The position numbers were made by a program, and so were the translations under genes. The notes beneath the pieces are model-generated. The model was not told where the DNA came from, searched no databases, and saw only the letters and a program-made list of their open reading frames with translations. A stretch of 64,000 nt of DNA, taken from assembly GCF_002847345.1 (NCBI RefSeq), contig NZ_LXFV01000006.1, forward strand, positions 62,001 through 126,000, read 5' to 3'. The DNA is from Pectobacterium peruviense. GTDB taxonomy: Bacteria; Pseudomonadota; Gammaproteobacteria; Enterobacterales; Enterobacteriaceae. Positions 9,435-18,920 of the stretch are shown here, piece after piece. How positions within the stretch are numbered: position 1 is the stretch's first letter; each line of letters opens with the position of its first letter.

Positions 9435-10258
9435 TACGCATCCACCGGACAGCTGATTCGTGGATCGTAGAGGTAAGGCCCGGTGTTCGACGCGATCGAC
9501 TGGCTGTAGCTCACCAGCCCGGTTACCGGCACATAGCGGTGCATGACGACGCTAGCGGGTTCCAGGTTGTAGTACGACGTATCGTCATAGTAGAAATACG
9601 GTACCTGATGGACGGTGCCCGGCACCGTAGCAATAATCGCCTGCCGATGCTGCGTCATAATCAGGCGATGCGTATGCCCGCAGAAGATCCGCGTAAGCTG
9701 CGGGAAGCGTTCGATCAGCGTCAGCAACTCGTGCCCATTTTCGCAGGCGATACGATCCATATGCGCCGATCCCAACGGCAGCGGCGGGTGGTGCATGAAG
9801 ATCGCCGTTTCACGCGTTGAGTGATCCTGCAATTGCTGCTCCAGCCAACCTAGCGTGGACGGCGTCAGCCAGCCTTTCGCCTGCCCAGTCAAACTGGTGT
9901 CGATGAACAGCAGGCGCATCGGGAAATCATCCACCGCATAGCGGATATTTTCTGGATCATCGCCCAATTGCGGGCAAAGTGGACGCATCGCATTGAGAAA
10001 ATGCTGTTTGTCATCATGATTGCCCGGAATCACGTACAGCGGATAATCCACCATCTGCAACACGCGCTGGGCAACCTGATACTCCTGCGGACGCCCGCAG
10101 TTGACGATGTCGCCGCTAATGACCACCGCGTCCGGCCGCTCGCTCAGCGCATTTAGCTGATTGATGACTTTGGCATTTTCCCCGTTAATATCAATAAACT
10201 CATAGAGCTTGCGCCCTTCACTGCGAAAATGCAGATCGGAAATCTGAGCCAGCAACAT
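9434..10258 (-). CDS. gpdQ: Glycerophosphodiesterase GpdQ-like (binuclear metallophosphoesterase)
   Basis: A 274-residue cytoplasmic metallophosphoesterase, the same length as the Enterobacter aerogenes GpdQ I remember and very similar throughout. All seven expected metal ligands are present at matching positions: D8 and H10 (ISDLH), D50 (SGD), N80 (PGNHD), H156 (MHHPP), H195 and H197 (CGHTH). GpdQ hydrolyses glycerophosphodiesters and some non-natural phosphodiesters. The start at 10258 is set by GAGGTGG just upstream; the longer frame (to 10384) runs through an intergenic stem-loop. Being inside an ABC importer operon suggests imported phosphodiesters are cleaved here to sn-glycerol-3-phosphate and an alcohol. 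Confidence 0.92.
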   Translation of the reverse strand: MLLAQISDLHFRSEGRKLYEFIDINGENAKVINQLNALSERPDAVVISGDIVNCGRPQEYQVAQRVLQMVDYPLYVIPGNHDDKQHFLNAMRPLCPQLGDDPENIRYAVDDFPMRLLFIDTSLTGQAKGWLTPSTLGWLEQQLQDHSTRETAIFMHHPPLPLGSAHMDRIACENGHELLTLIERFPQLTRIFCGHTHRLIMTQHRQAIIATVPGTVHQVPYFYYDDTSYYNLEPASVVMHRYVPVTGLVSYSQSIASNTGPYLYDPRISCPVDA

Positions 10259-10331
10259 AACAACCACCTCTATCATTATTTCGCCCGTTGGCGAACACCG
10301 ATCGCTTAAGGATCGAGATACACGGAGCGAC

Positions 10332-10370
10332 CACAGGGGTGAGGCGTCCCTGCGGGAACCTCCCCCTGTG
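10332..10370 (-). other. Intra-operon stem-loop between permease and gpdQ
   Basis: CACAGGGG (10332-10339) pairs with CCCCTGTG (10363-10370), with further pairing GAGG/CCTC and an inner TCCC/GGGA hairpin. It sits in the 165-base gap between the second permease and gpdQ with no U-run after it. That suggests an mRNA-stabilising or processing element, as with REP elements inside operons, rather than a terminator. Confidence 0.6.
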
Positions 10371-10423
10371 TTTCTCCTAATCAATAAAAGTAAGTAACCC
10401 GCATCTTCCCGTTGGCGATTTAT

Positions 10424-11323
10424 TTACTTAATGCCTGAGAAGCCGAAGCTGCTCAGGAACTGCTTCTGGAACACCACAAAGGCCACCATCAGCGGCAGGC
10501 ACACCAGCAACGTACCCGCGCAGATCAATCCCCACTGTCCGCCGGACTCTGCGCCCATCGCGAACGACACCAGCCCGATGGTCAGCACCTGTTTGTCCGG
10601 GTCGTTGAGTACCATCAGCGGCCAGAGATATTCGTTCCAGTGGTAGGTAATGCTGACCGTGGCGAAGGCCAGAATCGACGGCCAGGTCATGGGAATCAGG
10701 ACATGAAACACCACCTGCCACCAGCGGCAACCTTCCATCAACGCGGCTTCTTCGATCTCTTTAGCGATATTGAGAAATGCCTGACGCATCAGAAACACAC
10801 CAAATGCTGAGGCGAAATACGGCATCATCACGCCAGTCAGGGTATTGAGCAGGCCAAGCTGTTTTAGCGTCATCATGTTTGGCACCATCATGACGACAGG
10901 CATGATCATCATTTGAATCAGCAGCAGGTAGAACAGCAGCGTTTTGCCACGGAATTCGTGGTAGGCGAAGATGTAGCCCGCCGTGGTGATCGTGACCAGC
11001 TGTACCAGAAACGTGCCGACCGCAAAGATCAGCGTATTGGTGTAGAGCCGTAACCAGTCAGCGCTGTCCCACGCATCGCGGAAGTTATCGAACGTCAGCG
11101 GAAGACGCGGCAGCAGCGAGGCCATATCCACGCCAAAACTGCTGGCACTGACGGAAGAAGACAGCATCCAGATAAATGGACTGACCCACAGCAACGCGGC
11201 GCAAATCAGCAGCAGCGGCAGCGTGAACCGCGTCGTGATACGTAGAGGGTTGGTCGCGCTTCGGCTTTCAGCGCGCTGGCTTTTCACGCTCCGAACGTCA
11301 ACGATCTGATTTTCAGCGCTCAT
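10424..11323 (-). CDS. ABC importer permease, UgpE/MalG-like
   Basis: A 299-residue inner-membrane permease with six predicted helices. The cytoplasmic EAA loop is EIEEAALMEGCRWWQVVF...IP, the contact site for the ATPase. The N-terminus is polar (about 30 residues) before the first helix, as in MalG/UgpE proteins. Its start overlaps the end of the upstream permease by 11 bases. It forms the heterodimeric channel with that permease. Confidence 0.9.
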   Translation of the reverse strand: MSAENQIVDVRSVKSQRAESRSATNPLRITTRFTLPLLLICAALLWVSPFIWMLSSSVSASSFGVDMASLLPRLPLTFDNFRDAWDSADWLRLYTNTLIFAVGTFLVQLVTITTAGYIFAYHEFRGKTLLFYLLLIQMMIMPVVMMVPNMMTLKQLGLLNTLTGVMMPYFASAFGVFLMRQAFLNIAKEIEEAALMEGCRWWQVVFHVLIPMTWPSILAFATVSITYHWNEYLWPLMVLNDPDKQVLTIGLVSFAMGAESGGQWGLICAGTLLVCLPLMVAFVVFQKQFLSSFGFSGIK

Positions 11324-12185
11324 AATGTGCCCCCTTCTCCAGCACCTTCAGATTCATAATGGAAAAGGCGAACAACAACACCAGTGTCAGGAAGGTAGCC
11401 GCAGAGGCTTTGCCCAGATCGTGGGTGTCATTCGCCAGATCCTGAATGTAATAAAGCAGCACGGTCGTGGCGTTATTCGGCCCACCGCGCGTCATCACGG
11501 CGACGTGATCAATCTGAGTAATGGCGTAGATAAAAGCGATGGTGACCACGAAGGCGATGGTTGGCCGCAGCAGCGGCAGCGTGACGTAGAAAAACACCTG
11601 ACGCCGCGAGGCTCCCTCCATCAGCGCCGCCTCGCGTGCAGAGGCAGAAATGGCTTGCAGACCGGCGAGAAAAAACAGCATGTAGTAACCCGCAAATTTC
11701 CAGATACCAATGACGCTCACTGCCACCAGCGCGCTGTCACTCATACCGAGATAGTTGTTATTCATCGGGCCGAATACTTTCGCCAGATAGTAATCCAGCA
11801 GCCCCAGCCCCGGCATAAAGATGAACAGCCACAGCGTCGCGGCACTCACCAGCGGAATAATCATCGGAAAGAAAAAGGCGGTACGCAGCCAGCGATTCAC
11901 GCGCGTGTTTTCCCACAGCAGCACCGCCAGCAACAGCGCCAACAGCACGCCGGGCACGACCATCATCAGGATATACAGCACGTTGTTCAGCAACGCCTGC
12001 CAGAACACCGCGTCCTGCACCAGACGCGCAAAATTATCCAACCCGACAAACAGCGGCGTATCGGCATTCAAACGAGTGTCATACAGGCTGTCGATGACTG
12101 AACGCAGCAGGGGGAAATAGGTGAAGGCAAGCAAAAAAACCAGCGTCGGCAACAGCACAAGGTAGGGAAAGCATTTTGCACGCAT
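11313..12185 (-). CDS. ABC importer permease, UgpA/MalF-like
   Basis: The first gene of the minus-strand importer operon: 290 residues, six helices, with an EAA loop (SAREAALMEGASRRQVFFYVTLP). I place the start at ATG 12185, which gives the UgpA-like N-terminus MRAKCFPYLVLLP; the 20 extra residues of the longer frame are polar and run into the promoter region. The ribosome binding site is weak. A candidate Pho box lies 65 bases upstream. Confidence 0.88.
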   Translation of the reverse strand: MRAKCFPYLVLLPTLVFLLAFTYFPLLRSVIDSLYDTRLNADTPLFVGLDNFARLVQDAVFWQALLNNVLYILMMVVPGVLLALLLAVLLWENTRVNRWLRTAFFFPMIIPLVSAATLWLFIFMPGLGLLDYYLAKVFGPMNNNYLGMSDSALVAVSVIGIWKFAGYYMLFFLAGLQAISASAREAALMEGASRRQVFFYVTLPLLRPTIAFVVTIAFIYAITQIDHVAVMTRGGPNNATTVLLYYIQDLANDTHDLGKASAATFLTLVLLFAFSIMNLKVLEKGAHYER

Positions 12186-12249
12186 AACTCTAGGGTCGCT
12201 CAGTGTGAAACACAGAGGCCTTACCCTAGAACGCCAGCGTGTCAAAGGG

Positions 12250-12267
12250 GCGTCAGTTTAATGACAG
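12250..12267 (-). promoter_or_regulatory. Candidate PhoB box of the importer/gpdQ operon
   Basis: On the minus strand the sequence reads CTGTCATTAAACTGACGC. It fits the 18-base Pho box (two CTGTCAT-type repeats 11 bases apart): the first repeat is perfect and the second matches 4 of 7. It is upstream of the first permease gene in a short promoter region. E. coli ugpBAECQ is Pho-regulated, which makes this plausible. Confidence 0.55.
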
Positions 12268-12291
12268 TTTGCTTTCCGATTGGGAAAATAT

Positions 12292-12313
12292 GCCTGCGAA
12301 TGATTTCGCAGGC
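12292..12313 (-). terminator. Terminator of the SDR gene
   Basis: A perfect 9-base stem, GCCTGCGAA with TTCGCAGGC, around a four-base loop just downstream of the SDR stop. On the minus strand it is followed by ATATTTTCCC. It separates the SDR gene from the importer operon. Confidence 0.65.
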
Positions 12314-12320
12314 CCATCTT

Positions 12321-13073
12321 CTACAAATTAGCAACGCCACCATCGACCAGCAGTTCCGTTCCGACAACAAAGCGGGATTCATCAGAGGCAAGGAAAACAG
12401 CAGCCTTCGCCAGCTCCCAGGGCGTTCCCATTCGACCAATCGGCACCAACTGTCGAATTTGCTCCTGCATGGCACGTTGCTGCTCGGGGGACAGACCCAG
12501 TTTATCAAGTGCGGGCGTTTCAGTGGGGCCCGGACTCAAGCCGTTAACCCGAATGCCGCGCGTCACCAGTTCAGCCGACAGCGTGCGCGCCAGTGAGAGT
12601 AATCCCGCTTTGCTCGCAGCGTAGGCGCTGCTCTGCGGTAGACCAATATGGGCACTGGTTGATCCACATAGGATCACCGAGGCCGGGTTGTTCAGCAGCG
12701 GCAGTAGTGCCTGAACCAGAAAGAACGGCCCTTTGAGATTGGTTGCCATGAGTCGATCCCAAGCCGCTTCATCCCAGTCCTCCAGGGAACGATGGGTGAC
12801 ATCGCCTGCATTAGCATACAACACGTCCAGACGCGGCCATTGCTGTGCCAGCGTCTGCGCCAAATCATGCTGGGCGCGGATGTCTCCGGCATCGCAACGG
12901 ATCGCCAGCGTAGAATGGCCTAACTCAGCCTGCGCACGCGCCAGCGCGTTCTCATCGCGTCCAGTAATCGCGACCGTCGCCCCTTCGGCCAGAAACTGAC
13001 GTGCCGTTTCTATCCCAATGCCGCTTGTGCCTCCAGTGATCAAAGCAAACTTATCTTGCAGCCGTTTCATCAT
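12321..13073 (-). CDS. Short-chain dehydrogenase/reductase
   Basis: A 250-residue classical SDR. The Rossmann motif TGGTSGIG is at about 13-20, the NAG motif is NAGD, and the catalytic Ser and YxxxK appear as CGSTSAHIG and SAYAASKAG. The C-terminus (GTELLVDGGV) is typical. Start at 13073 from AGG seven bases upstream; a second ATG follows directly. It is divergent from an HxlR regulator with a shared palindromic operator, so it probably acts on a carbonyl or quinone-like stress compound. The substrate is not predictable. Confidence 0.88.
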   Translation of the reverse strand: MMKRLQDKFALITGGTSGIGIETARQFLAEGATVAITGRDENALARAQAELGHSTLAIRCDAGDIRAQHDLAQTLAQQWPRLDVLYANAGDVTHRSLEDWDEAAWDRLMATNLKGPFFLVQALLPLLNNPASVILCGSTSAHIGLPQSSAYAASKAGLLSLARTLSAELVTRGIRVNGLSPGPTETPALDKLGLSPEQQRAMQEQIRQLVPIGRMGTPWELAKAAVFLASDESRFVVGTELLVDGGVANL

Positions 13074-13118
13074 GATGTGTCCTGTCTCATTGCTTGAAAA
13101 ACGGCAGTATTTCATCAA

Positions 13119-13155
13119 TAGTATCCTTTTGTAAGTAGGCACCAATTGGATACTA
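13119..13155. promoter_or_regulatory. Inverted repeat between SDR and HxlR genes
   Basis: TAGTATCC (13119-13126) and GGATACTA (13148-13155) are perfect inverted arms separated by 21 bases, in the 100-base region between divergent genes. The spacing and shape fit a winged-helix dimer operator for the adjacent HxlR protein. Confidence 0.65.
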
Positions 13156-13174
13156 AAGAGGATAGTGGAACCCT

Positions 13175-13540
13175 ATGTCTGTTCACGGCCCATCAGCAAA
13201 TACGTCATCTGACAGGGCAGAACCGTGCCCAATGGTAAATTTCGTCAATCTCATCGCGGGGAAATGGGCAATACCCATACTGTACCGCCTGATCGTGATC
13301 GGCGAACCCGTGCGCTTCAGTGCATTACAACGCGCTATCGCCCCTATCACTCAGAAGGAACTGACACGACAGTTGCGCCTGTTTGAACAGCGCAAACTGG
13401 TACAACGTAAGGTGTATGCCGAAGTGCCACCGCGAGTGGAATATCAGATCACGCCACTGGGTAAATCGCTCCAGCCAACGCTGGATTCACTGGCAGACTG
13501 GATGAGGACACATAGCAAAACATTGGCTGATGATGGCTAA
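13175..13540 (+). CDS. HxlR-family transcriptional regulator
   Basis: A 121-residue winged-helix protein with the HxlR core: NLIAGKWAIPILYRL, RFSALQRAIAPITQKELTRQ and the wing YAEVPPRVEYQITPLG. It has a single Cys (C18) just before the core, the position of the redox-active Cys in YodB/QorR-type members, so it may sense electrophiles or oxidants; that is inference. It is transcribed away from the SDR gene across the inverted repeat and probably represses it. A hairpin follows downstream. Confidence 0.85.
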   Translation: MSVHGPSANTSSDRAEPCPMVNFVNLIAGKWAIPILYRLIVIGEPVRFSALQRAIAPITQKELTRQLRLFEQRKLVQRKVYAEVPPRVEYQITPLGKSLQPTLDSLADWMRTHSKTLADDG

Positions 13541-13608
13541 GCACACGATGCCGATTCGGCATCGCGCTGCCATAGGGGAATAGATAAAAATAACAAAATC
13601 AATAAATT

Positions 13609-13636
13609 AAAGCCTCCTCTGTAGAGAGGAGGCTTT
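13609..13636. terminator. Terminator between HxlR gene and gcvP
   Basis: AAAGCCTCCTCT and AGAGGAGGCTTT form a perfect 12-base stem around GTAG, with A/T-rich flanks, between convergent genes. It likely serves gcvP on the minus strand. Confidence 0.8.
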
Positions 13637-13690
13637 AGGAACCATGAGCAACAACGCGACTGACGTTGTAATAACTGCCAGTTCGGTTAA

Positions 13691-16564
13691 TTACGCATAG
13701 TCGCTCATCGGCACACACGAGCAGAACAGGTTACGGTCGCCGTAAACATCGTCCAGACGCTTCACGCTCGGCCAGTATTTGTGTTCACTGCCTGCTGGGA
13801 ATACCGCCAGCTCACGGCTGTATGGATGCGCCCAGTCGGCCACCAGCTCCGCCTGCGTGTGCGGCGCGTTGACCAGCGGGTTGTCGTCCAGCGGCCATTC
13901 ACCCTGCGCGACGCGGTTGATTTCGGCACGGATCGCCAGCATCGCATCGATAAAGCGGTCTATCTCCACCTGACTTTCTGATTCCGTCGGTTCCACCATC
14001 AACGTGCCTGCTACCGGGAACGACATGGTCGGCGCATGGAAACCGTAGTCAATCAAACGCTTGGCAATATCCATTTCGCTGATGCCAGTGCTTTCCTTGA
14101 GTGGCCGAATATCCAGAATGCACTCGTGCGCAACACGACCGTCACGGCCGGTATAAAGCACCGGATACGCCTGCTGCAAGCGCGTTGCGATATAGTTAGC
14201 GTTCAGGATCGCCATCTGGCTGGCTTGTTTCAGCCCTTCCGCGCCCATCATGCGGATATACATCCAGCTAATCGGCAGGATAGAGGCGCTACCGAACGGT
14301 GCCGCAGAGACAGCCCCTTGCTCCGTCAGCACACCATCAATTTTGACTACCTGATGACCCGGCACAAACGGCGCCAGATGCGCTTTCACGCCAATCGGCC
14401 CCATGCCCGGCCCGCCACCACCGTGCGGAATACAGAAAGTTTTGTGCAGGTTCAGATGCGATACGTCCGCGCCAATGTAGCCCGGCGTCGTAATGCCAAC
14501 CTGGGCGTTCATATTGGCGCCATCCAGATACACCTGACCACCGTATTGATGCACGATCTGGCACACTTCACGAATCGTCTCTTCATAGACGCCGTGGGTA
14601 GACGGATAGGTCACCATGATGCAGGAAAGCTGTTCACCCGCTGCCTGTGCCTTCTCACGCAGATCGTGCAGGTCGATGTTGCCCTGTTTGTCACAGGCAA
14701 CGACCACCACTTCCATCCCCGCCATCTGCGCCGATGCAGGGTTAGTCCCGTGCGCGGAGCTAGGGATCAGGCAGAGATGACGCCCCGCTTCATTGCGGCT
14801 CTCATGATAGCGACGGATCGCCAACAGTCCCGCATATTCACCCTGTGCGCCCGAATTAGGCTGCATGCAAACGGCATCATAACCCGTCAACTGCACCAGC
14901 CAGCCCGATAGCTGCTCGATCATCTGACGATAGCCCAGCGCCTGTTCCGGCGGGCAGAACGGGTGCAGTTCGGCAAATTCAGGCCAGGTAATCGGCAGCA
15001 TTTCCGCCGCCGCGTTAAGCTTCATGGTGCAAGAGCCGAGCGGGATCATCGCCTGATTCAGCGCCAGATCCTTACGCGCCAGACGGTGCAGATAGCGCAT
15101 CATCTCGGTTTCGCTGTGATAGCGGTTGAAAACCGGATGCGACAGGATCGCATCATGACGCAGCAAACCAGCCGGGATCGTTGCAGCCTGCTGACCGATA
15201 GCCGAGTCGAGCGCGTCAATATCCAGCCCGTGATCGTCACCTAGCAGCACGGCGAACAGCGCCAGCACGTCTTCACGCGTGGTCGCTTCATCCAGCGTGA
15301 TACCCACGGCACTCGCCAAATCGCTGCGCAGATTGATGCCAAAACTTAATGCCCGGCTCAGTACCGCGTCCTTGTCCGCAACCTCAATGGTTAGCGTGTC
15401 GAACCAGCTGCGGTGGCGCAGCAGTCGTCCGCCCTGCGTTAACCCTGCCGCCAGAATGTCAGTCAGACGATGGATACGTCCCGCAATACGTTTAAGCCCT
15501 TCCGGCCCGTGGAATACCGCATACATCCCCGCAATGTTGGCCAGCAACACCTGCGAAGTACAAATATTGGAATTCGCCTTCTCGCGGCGAATATGCTGTT
15601 CACGCGTCTGCATCGCCATGCGCAGCGCGGTATTGCCCGCCGCATCGCGCGACACGCCGATAATACGGCCCGGCATGGCACGTTTATGTTCATCACGACA
15701 GGCGAAGAACGCCGCATGTGGGCCGCCGTAGCCCATCGGCACGCCGAAACGCTGTGCGGAACCGAAGACGATATCAGCGCCTTGCTTGCCCGGCGCGGTC
15801 AGCACAACCAATGCCATAATATCTGACGCCACGCAGCTGACGACCTTACGCGCTTTCAGTGCGGCCATCAGGTCGCTGTAATCGTGCAGTTCGCCCGTGG
15901 TTCCTGCCTGTTGCAGCAGGACGCCGAACACCGCATCGTCTTTCAGCGCCTCTCCAGCTTTGCCGACCACAATTTCAAAACCGAACGTTTCCGCACGGGT
16001 ACGCACCACGTCTAGCGTTTGCGGGTGTACATCATCGGCAACGAAGAAACGCTCGGCCTGTTTGAGTTTACTGATGCGTTTTGCCATCGCCATCGCTTCC
16101 GCAGCGGCAGTGGCTTCATCCAGCAGCGAAGCGGAGGCCAGATCCAACCCAGTTAAATCCTGTGTAACCTGCTGGAAATTCAGCAGCGCTTCAAGACGCC
16201 CCTGAGAGACTTCCGGCTGGTACGGCGTATAGGCGGTGTACCAGCCTGGGTTTTCCAGCACGTTGCGTAAAATCACTGGCGGCATCAGCACGGTGCTGTA
16301 GCCCATGCCGATATAGCTTTTATAACGTTGATTGCGTCCTGCAATGGCCTTCAGCTCAGCTAACGCCTCATGTTCCGTCACGGCTTCCCCCACCGCTGGC
16401 GGGCTAGGCAGTTGAATGTCCGCAGGGACAATCTGGCGAATCAGCGCATCCAGCGACGTCGCCCCCACCACTGACAGCATGTGCTGCTGCTGGCTGACGG
16501 AAGGACCGATATGGCGCTCGATAAACGCGCCGTCATGTTCGAGTTGACTGAGTGTCTGGGTCAT
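13691..16564 (-). CDS. gcvP: Glycine dehydrogenase (decarboxylating), P protein
   Basis: 957 residues, the same length as E. coli GcvP. This PLP enzyme decarboxylates glycine and passes the aminomethyl group to the lipoyl arm of GcvH. The PLP lysine lies in [18 protein letters not shown] near residue 706. The start at 16564 ([12 protein letters not shown]) has GCAGGAAA upstream; the 28-residue extension of the open frame is not used. It is the last gene of gcvTHP, about 100 bases after gcvH. Confidence 0.97.
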   Translation of the reverse strand: MTQTLSQLEHDGAFIERHIGPSVSQQQHMLSVVGATSLDALIRQIVPADIQLPSPPAVGEAVTEHEALAELKAIAGRNQRYKSYIGMGYSTVLMPPVILRNVLENPGWYTAYTPYQPEVSQGRLEALLNFQQVTQDLTGLDLASASLLDEATAAAEAMAMAKRISKLKQAERFFVADDVHPQTLDVVRTRAETFGFEIVVGKAGEALKDDAVFGVLLQQAGTTGELHDYSDLMAALKARKVVSCVASDIMALVVLTAPGKQGADIVFGSAQRFGVPMGYGGPHAAFFACRDEHKRAMPGRIIGVSRDAAGNTALRMAMQTREQHIRREKANSNICTSQVLLANIAGMYAVFHGPEGLKRIAGRIHRLTDILAAGLTQGGRLLRHRSWFDTLTIEVADKDAVLSRALSFGINLRSDLASAVGITLDEATTREDVLALFAVLLGDDHGLDIDALDSAIGQQAATIPAGLLRHDAILSHPVFNRYHSETEMMRYLHRLARKDLALNQAMIPLGSCTMKLNAAAEMLPITWPEFAELHPFCPPEQALGYRQMIEQLSGWLVQLTGYDAVCMQPNSGAQGEYAGLLAIRRYHESRNEAGRHLCLIPSSAHGTNPASAQMAGMEVVVVACDKQGNIDLHDLREKAQAAGEQLSCIMVTYPSTHGVYEETIREVCQIVHQYGGQVYLDGANMNAQVGITTPGYIGADVSHLNLHKTFCIPHGGGGPGMGPIGVKAHLAPFVPGHQVVKIDGVLTEQGAVSAAPFGSASILPISWMYIRMMGAEGLKQASQMAILNANYIATRLQQAYPVLYTGRDGRVAHECILDIRPLKESTGISEMDIAKRLIDYGFHAPTMSFPVAGTLMVEPTESESQVEIDRFIDAMLAIRAEINRVAQGEWPLDDNPLVNAPHTQAELVADWAHPYSRELAVFPAGSEHKYWPSVKRLDDVYGDRNLFCSCVPMSDYA

Positions 16565-16667
16565 TACAACAATTTCCTGCATCAATCGTGATAGATCGTT
16601 GCCGCGCTGAAATACGGCGCGGACGAATAAAATCAAACGCCCCAGCACAAAGGCCGGGGCGCGTTCA

Positions 16668-17060
16668 CTACTCGTCTTCTTCTAACGACGCCTGATAGCC
16701 TTCGGCATCAAGCAGTTCATCCAAATCAGACTCATCAGAAATTTTGATACGGAACAGCCAACCGTCGGTATAAGGCGCGCTGTTGACCAGCTCAGGGGAG
16801 TTTTCCAGATCGTCGTTAACTTCCACGATCTCACCGCTGATAGGCGCATAAATATCCGAGGCCGCTTTTACCGACTCCGCCACCGCGCAGTCCTCGCCTG
16901 CCGCGACTACCGTGCCTACTTCCGGTAAATCGATAAACACCATGTCACCCAGAAGTTCCTGCGCGTGTTCGGTAATACCCACGCTGTAGATACCGCCGCC
17001 TTCATGCAGTACCCATTCGTGTGACGTAGCGTATTTTAATTCTGTTGGTACATTGCTCAT
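16668..17060 (-). CDS. gcvH: Glycine cleavage system H protein (lipoyl carrier)
   Basis: 130 residues. The lipoylated lysine is K65 in the motif ESVKAASD, and the surrounding SGEIVEVN fold is typical. It shuttles the methylamine group between GcvP, GcvT and lipoamide dehydrogenase. It is the middle gene of the operon, but it is separated from gcvT by 184 bases that contain a repeat element, whereas these genes are closely spaced in E. coli. Confidence 0.97.
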   Translation of the reverse strand: MSNVPTELKYATSHEWVLHEGGGIYSVGITEHAQELLGDMVFIDLPEVGTVVAAGEDCAVAESVKAASDIYAPISGEIVEVNDDLENSPELVNSAPYTDGWLFRIKISDESDLDELLDAEGYQASLEEDE

Positions 17061-17092
17061 TGCATCCCCTTTCCTAAAGTCGTTAATCCTGT

Positions 17093-17217
17093 ATACCCGT
17101 CATACTTCAAGCTGCTTGTGCGTTAGCTGCCCTCATTCACCCCAGTCACTTACTTGTGTAAGCTCCTGAGGATTCACTCGGTTGCTGCCTTCACGCAACT
17201 CGAATTATTTAGGGTAT
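17093..17217. repeat. Intergenic MITE-like repeat, copy 2 (inside gcv operon)
   Basis: A shorter copy (125 bases) in the opposite orientation to copies 1 and 3. It starts ATACCCGTCATACTTCAAGC and ends AACTCGAATTATTTAGGGTA, the reverse complement of the other end type. The internal AGTCACTTACTTGTGTAAGC block matches the shared core. It is transcribed as part of the gcvTHP message. Confidence 0.85.
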
Positions 17218-17244
17218 GGGCTTATTTTGATAAGCAGTTTGCTA

Positions 17245-18360
17245 TTAATACTGAACGATGGCTTTTCCGGCACGAACAAAGCCGGGTTTGGTCACGCGCA
17301 CGGGCAGTTCGCGATTACGAATCTGCACGATAGCCTGCTCACCAATTCCCGCCGGAACACGCGCCAGCGCAATACTGACGCCAAGCGTCGGCGAGAACGA
17401 TCCGCTGGTGATCACCCCTTCGCACATTACGCCATCACTATCAGTAAAGCGCACAGGTAAATCATTGCGCAATACGCCTTTTTCCGTCAGTACCAAACCA
17501 ACCAGTTGCTCGGTGCCTTTTTCACGCTGATGCGTTAATGCCTCACGCCCGATAAACTGGCGATCTTCCGGCTGCCAGGCGATTGTCCAGCCCATATTGG
17601 CCGCCAGCGGCGAAATTCCCTCATCCATATCCTGACCGTACAGATTCATCCCAGCTTCCAGCCGCAGCGTATCGCGTGCGCCCAGTCCACAAGGCTTCAC
17701 GCCAACCGCCAGCAGTTGCTGCCAGAAATCGACCACCTGCTCATTTGGCAGCGCGATTTCATAACCCGCTTCACCCGTATATCCCGTCGTGGCGACGAAG
17801 AAGTCCCCTGCCTGCTTGCCAAAAAACGGCTTCATGCTAGCAACCGCAGCCACGTCTTCATCACTCAGGCCTTGTGCCTTCAGGAGGCCTTGAACTTTTT
17901 CTTGCGCCTGCGGACCTTGTACCGCGACGAGCGCCAACTCGTCGCGCTCACGGATTTCGACACCGAACGCGGCAGCATGCTGCTCGATCCAGGCGAGATC
18001 TTTTTCACGCGTCGCGGAGTTCACCACCAGACGGAAATAGTCTTCCGTCAGAAAATAAACGATCAGATCGTCGATCACGCCGCCGGAGGCATTCAGCATG
18101 CCGGTATAAAGCGCTTTACCTGGCTGTGTGAGTTTGGCGACATCATTCGCCAGCAGATAACGCAGAAACTCACGGGTTCTCACACCATGCAAATCAACGA
18201 TAGTCATGTGGGAGACATCAAAAATGCCAGCGTCCTGACGCACAATGTGGTGCTCATCCAGTTGGGAGCCGTAATGCAGTGGCATCATCCAACCATGAAA
18301 ATCCACCATTTTGGCGCCATCGGCCAGATGCTGTTGGTACAACGGAGTCTGCTTTGCCAT
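17245..18360 (-). CDS. gcvT: Aminomethyltransferase, glycine cleavage T protein
   Basis: 371 residues, slightly longer than the roughly 364 of E. coli. It transfers the methylene group to tetrahydrofolate and releases ammonia. Conserved blocks are [31 protein letters not shown], and [20 protein letters not shown] with its catalytic Asp. Start has GAGGA upstream. It is the first gene of gcvTHP. The leader shows no glycine riboswitch; E. coli-type GcvA/PurR control is more likely. Confidence 0.97.
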   Translation of the reverse strand: MAKQTPLYQQHLADGAKMVDFHGWMMPLHYGSQLDEHHIVRQDAGIFDVSHMTIVDLHGVRTREFLRYLLANDVAKLTQPGKALYTGMLNASGGVIDDLIVYFLTEDYFRLVVNSATREKDLAWIEQHAAAFGVEIRERDELALVAVQGPQAQEKVQGLLKAQGLSDEDVAAVASMKPFFGKQAGDFFVATTGYTGEAGYEIALPNEQVVDFWQQLLAVGVKPCGLGARDTLRLEAGMNLYGQDMDEGISPLAANMGWTIAWQPEDRQFIGREALTHQREKGTEQLVGLVLTEKGVLRNDLPVRFTDSDGVMCEGVITSGSFSPTLGVSIALARVPAGIGEQAIVQIRNRELPVRVTKPGFVRAGKAIVQY

Positions 18361-18920
18361 TCCTCATCCCTCTTCAGCGCACGGCGTTCAGGCGATAAAA
18401 CACACTGCGCAAACGATATCTTCTGACTGAACTTACCACCGAAGCGCAGGTTAAACCACACTCTTAGTCATAAGATAAATTATATAGAAAGAGAAGAAAA
18501 TCGAGTCACTCACAAAAAACAAAGCAGCGTAATATGCTTACCAATAGGCAAAACTAAGCACATAAATTATTTAAACGAGTAGATAACACAGATTTATGAC
18601 ATTAAAACTGGATAACTCAGGCAATGCCAACTGAATAAAAAACCCATTCGGATTAGATAAAATAATGATAAAAACAGACCTAAATTAGATTTTTTCAATC
18701 AAAATCTAACAGCGAATCTCAGCCTTACTTCCCCCCTTACACAACCACCATCACGATTCTGTGAGCCACTTCTCAAGCGTCTTTACCTCAGTGCCAGCGT
18801 ACAAGCTGTACATGGCAGCAGGTGGAAGGCATTCATAGCCAACATTTCCCATACTAATAGCAAGGAATTGCGCAGCATGTATTTTTCGATTTATCAAAAT
18901 CAAACGCTATTAGGAGAGAG
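18361..18920. other. Long intergenic region between gcvT and fucO
   Basis: 560 bases between divergent genes. Near gcvT, GCGCAAACGATATC (18407-18420) resembles a PurR operator (about 12 of 16 consensus positions when extended), consistent with PurR control of gcv in E. coli. The middle (18460-18720) is very AT-rich with no clear element; GcvA sites would be expected in this area but I cannot pick them out. The fucO-proximal part holds a possible gene remnant (next entry) and the fucO ribosome binding site AGGAGAG. Confidence 0.45.
18751..18852 (-). other. Possible gene remnant or small ORF (33 codons)
   Basis: On the minus strand the frame from ATG 18852 to TGA 18751 encodes a protein-like 33-residue peptide ending TLEKWLTES. 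The frame stays open 18 further codons upstream (to about 18906), reading into HAAQFLAIS, with no ribosome binding site before the ATG. The composition looks like the C-terminal end of a soluble protein, so a decayed gene is possible. I do not recognise the family, and chance cannot be excluded. Confidence 0.2.

Noticed and set aside
11325-12101. 258-codon plus-strand frame antisense to the permease
   Set aside because: Very high Gln/His/Arg content and no ribosome binding site; the minus-strand permease has clear helices and an EAA loop.
14036-14911. 291-codon plus-strand frame inside gcvP
   Set aside because: Shadow of gcvP, which is full length and collinear with the known protein.
18361-18480. 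Glycine riboswitch upstream of gcvT
   Set aside because: The conserved tandem aptamer cores are not visible; enterobacterial gcv is normally controlled by GcvA and PurR.
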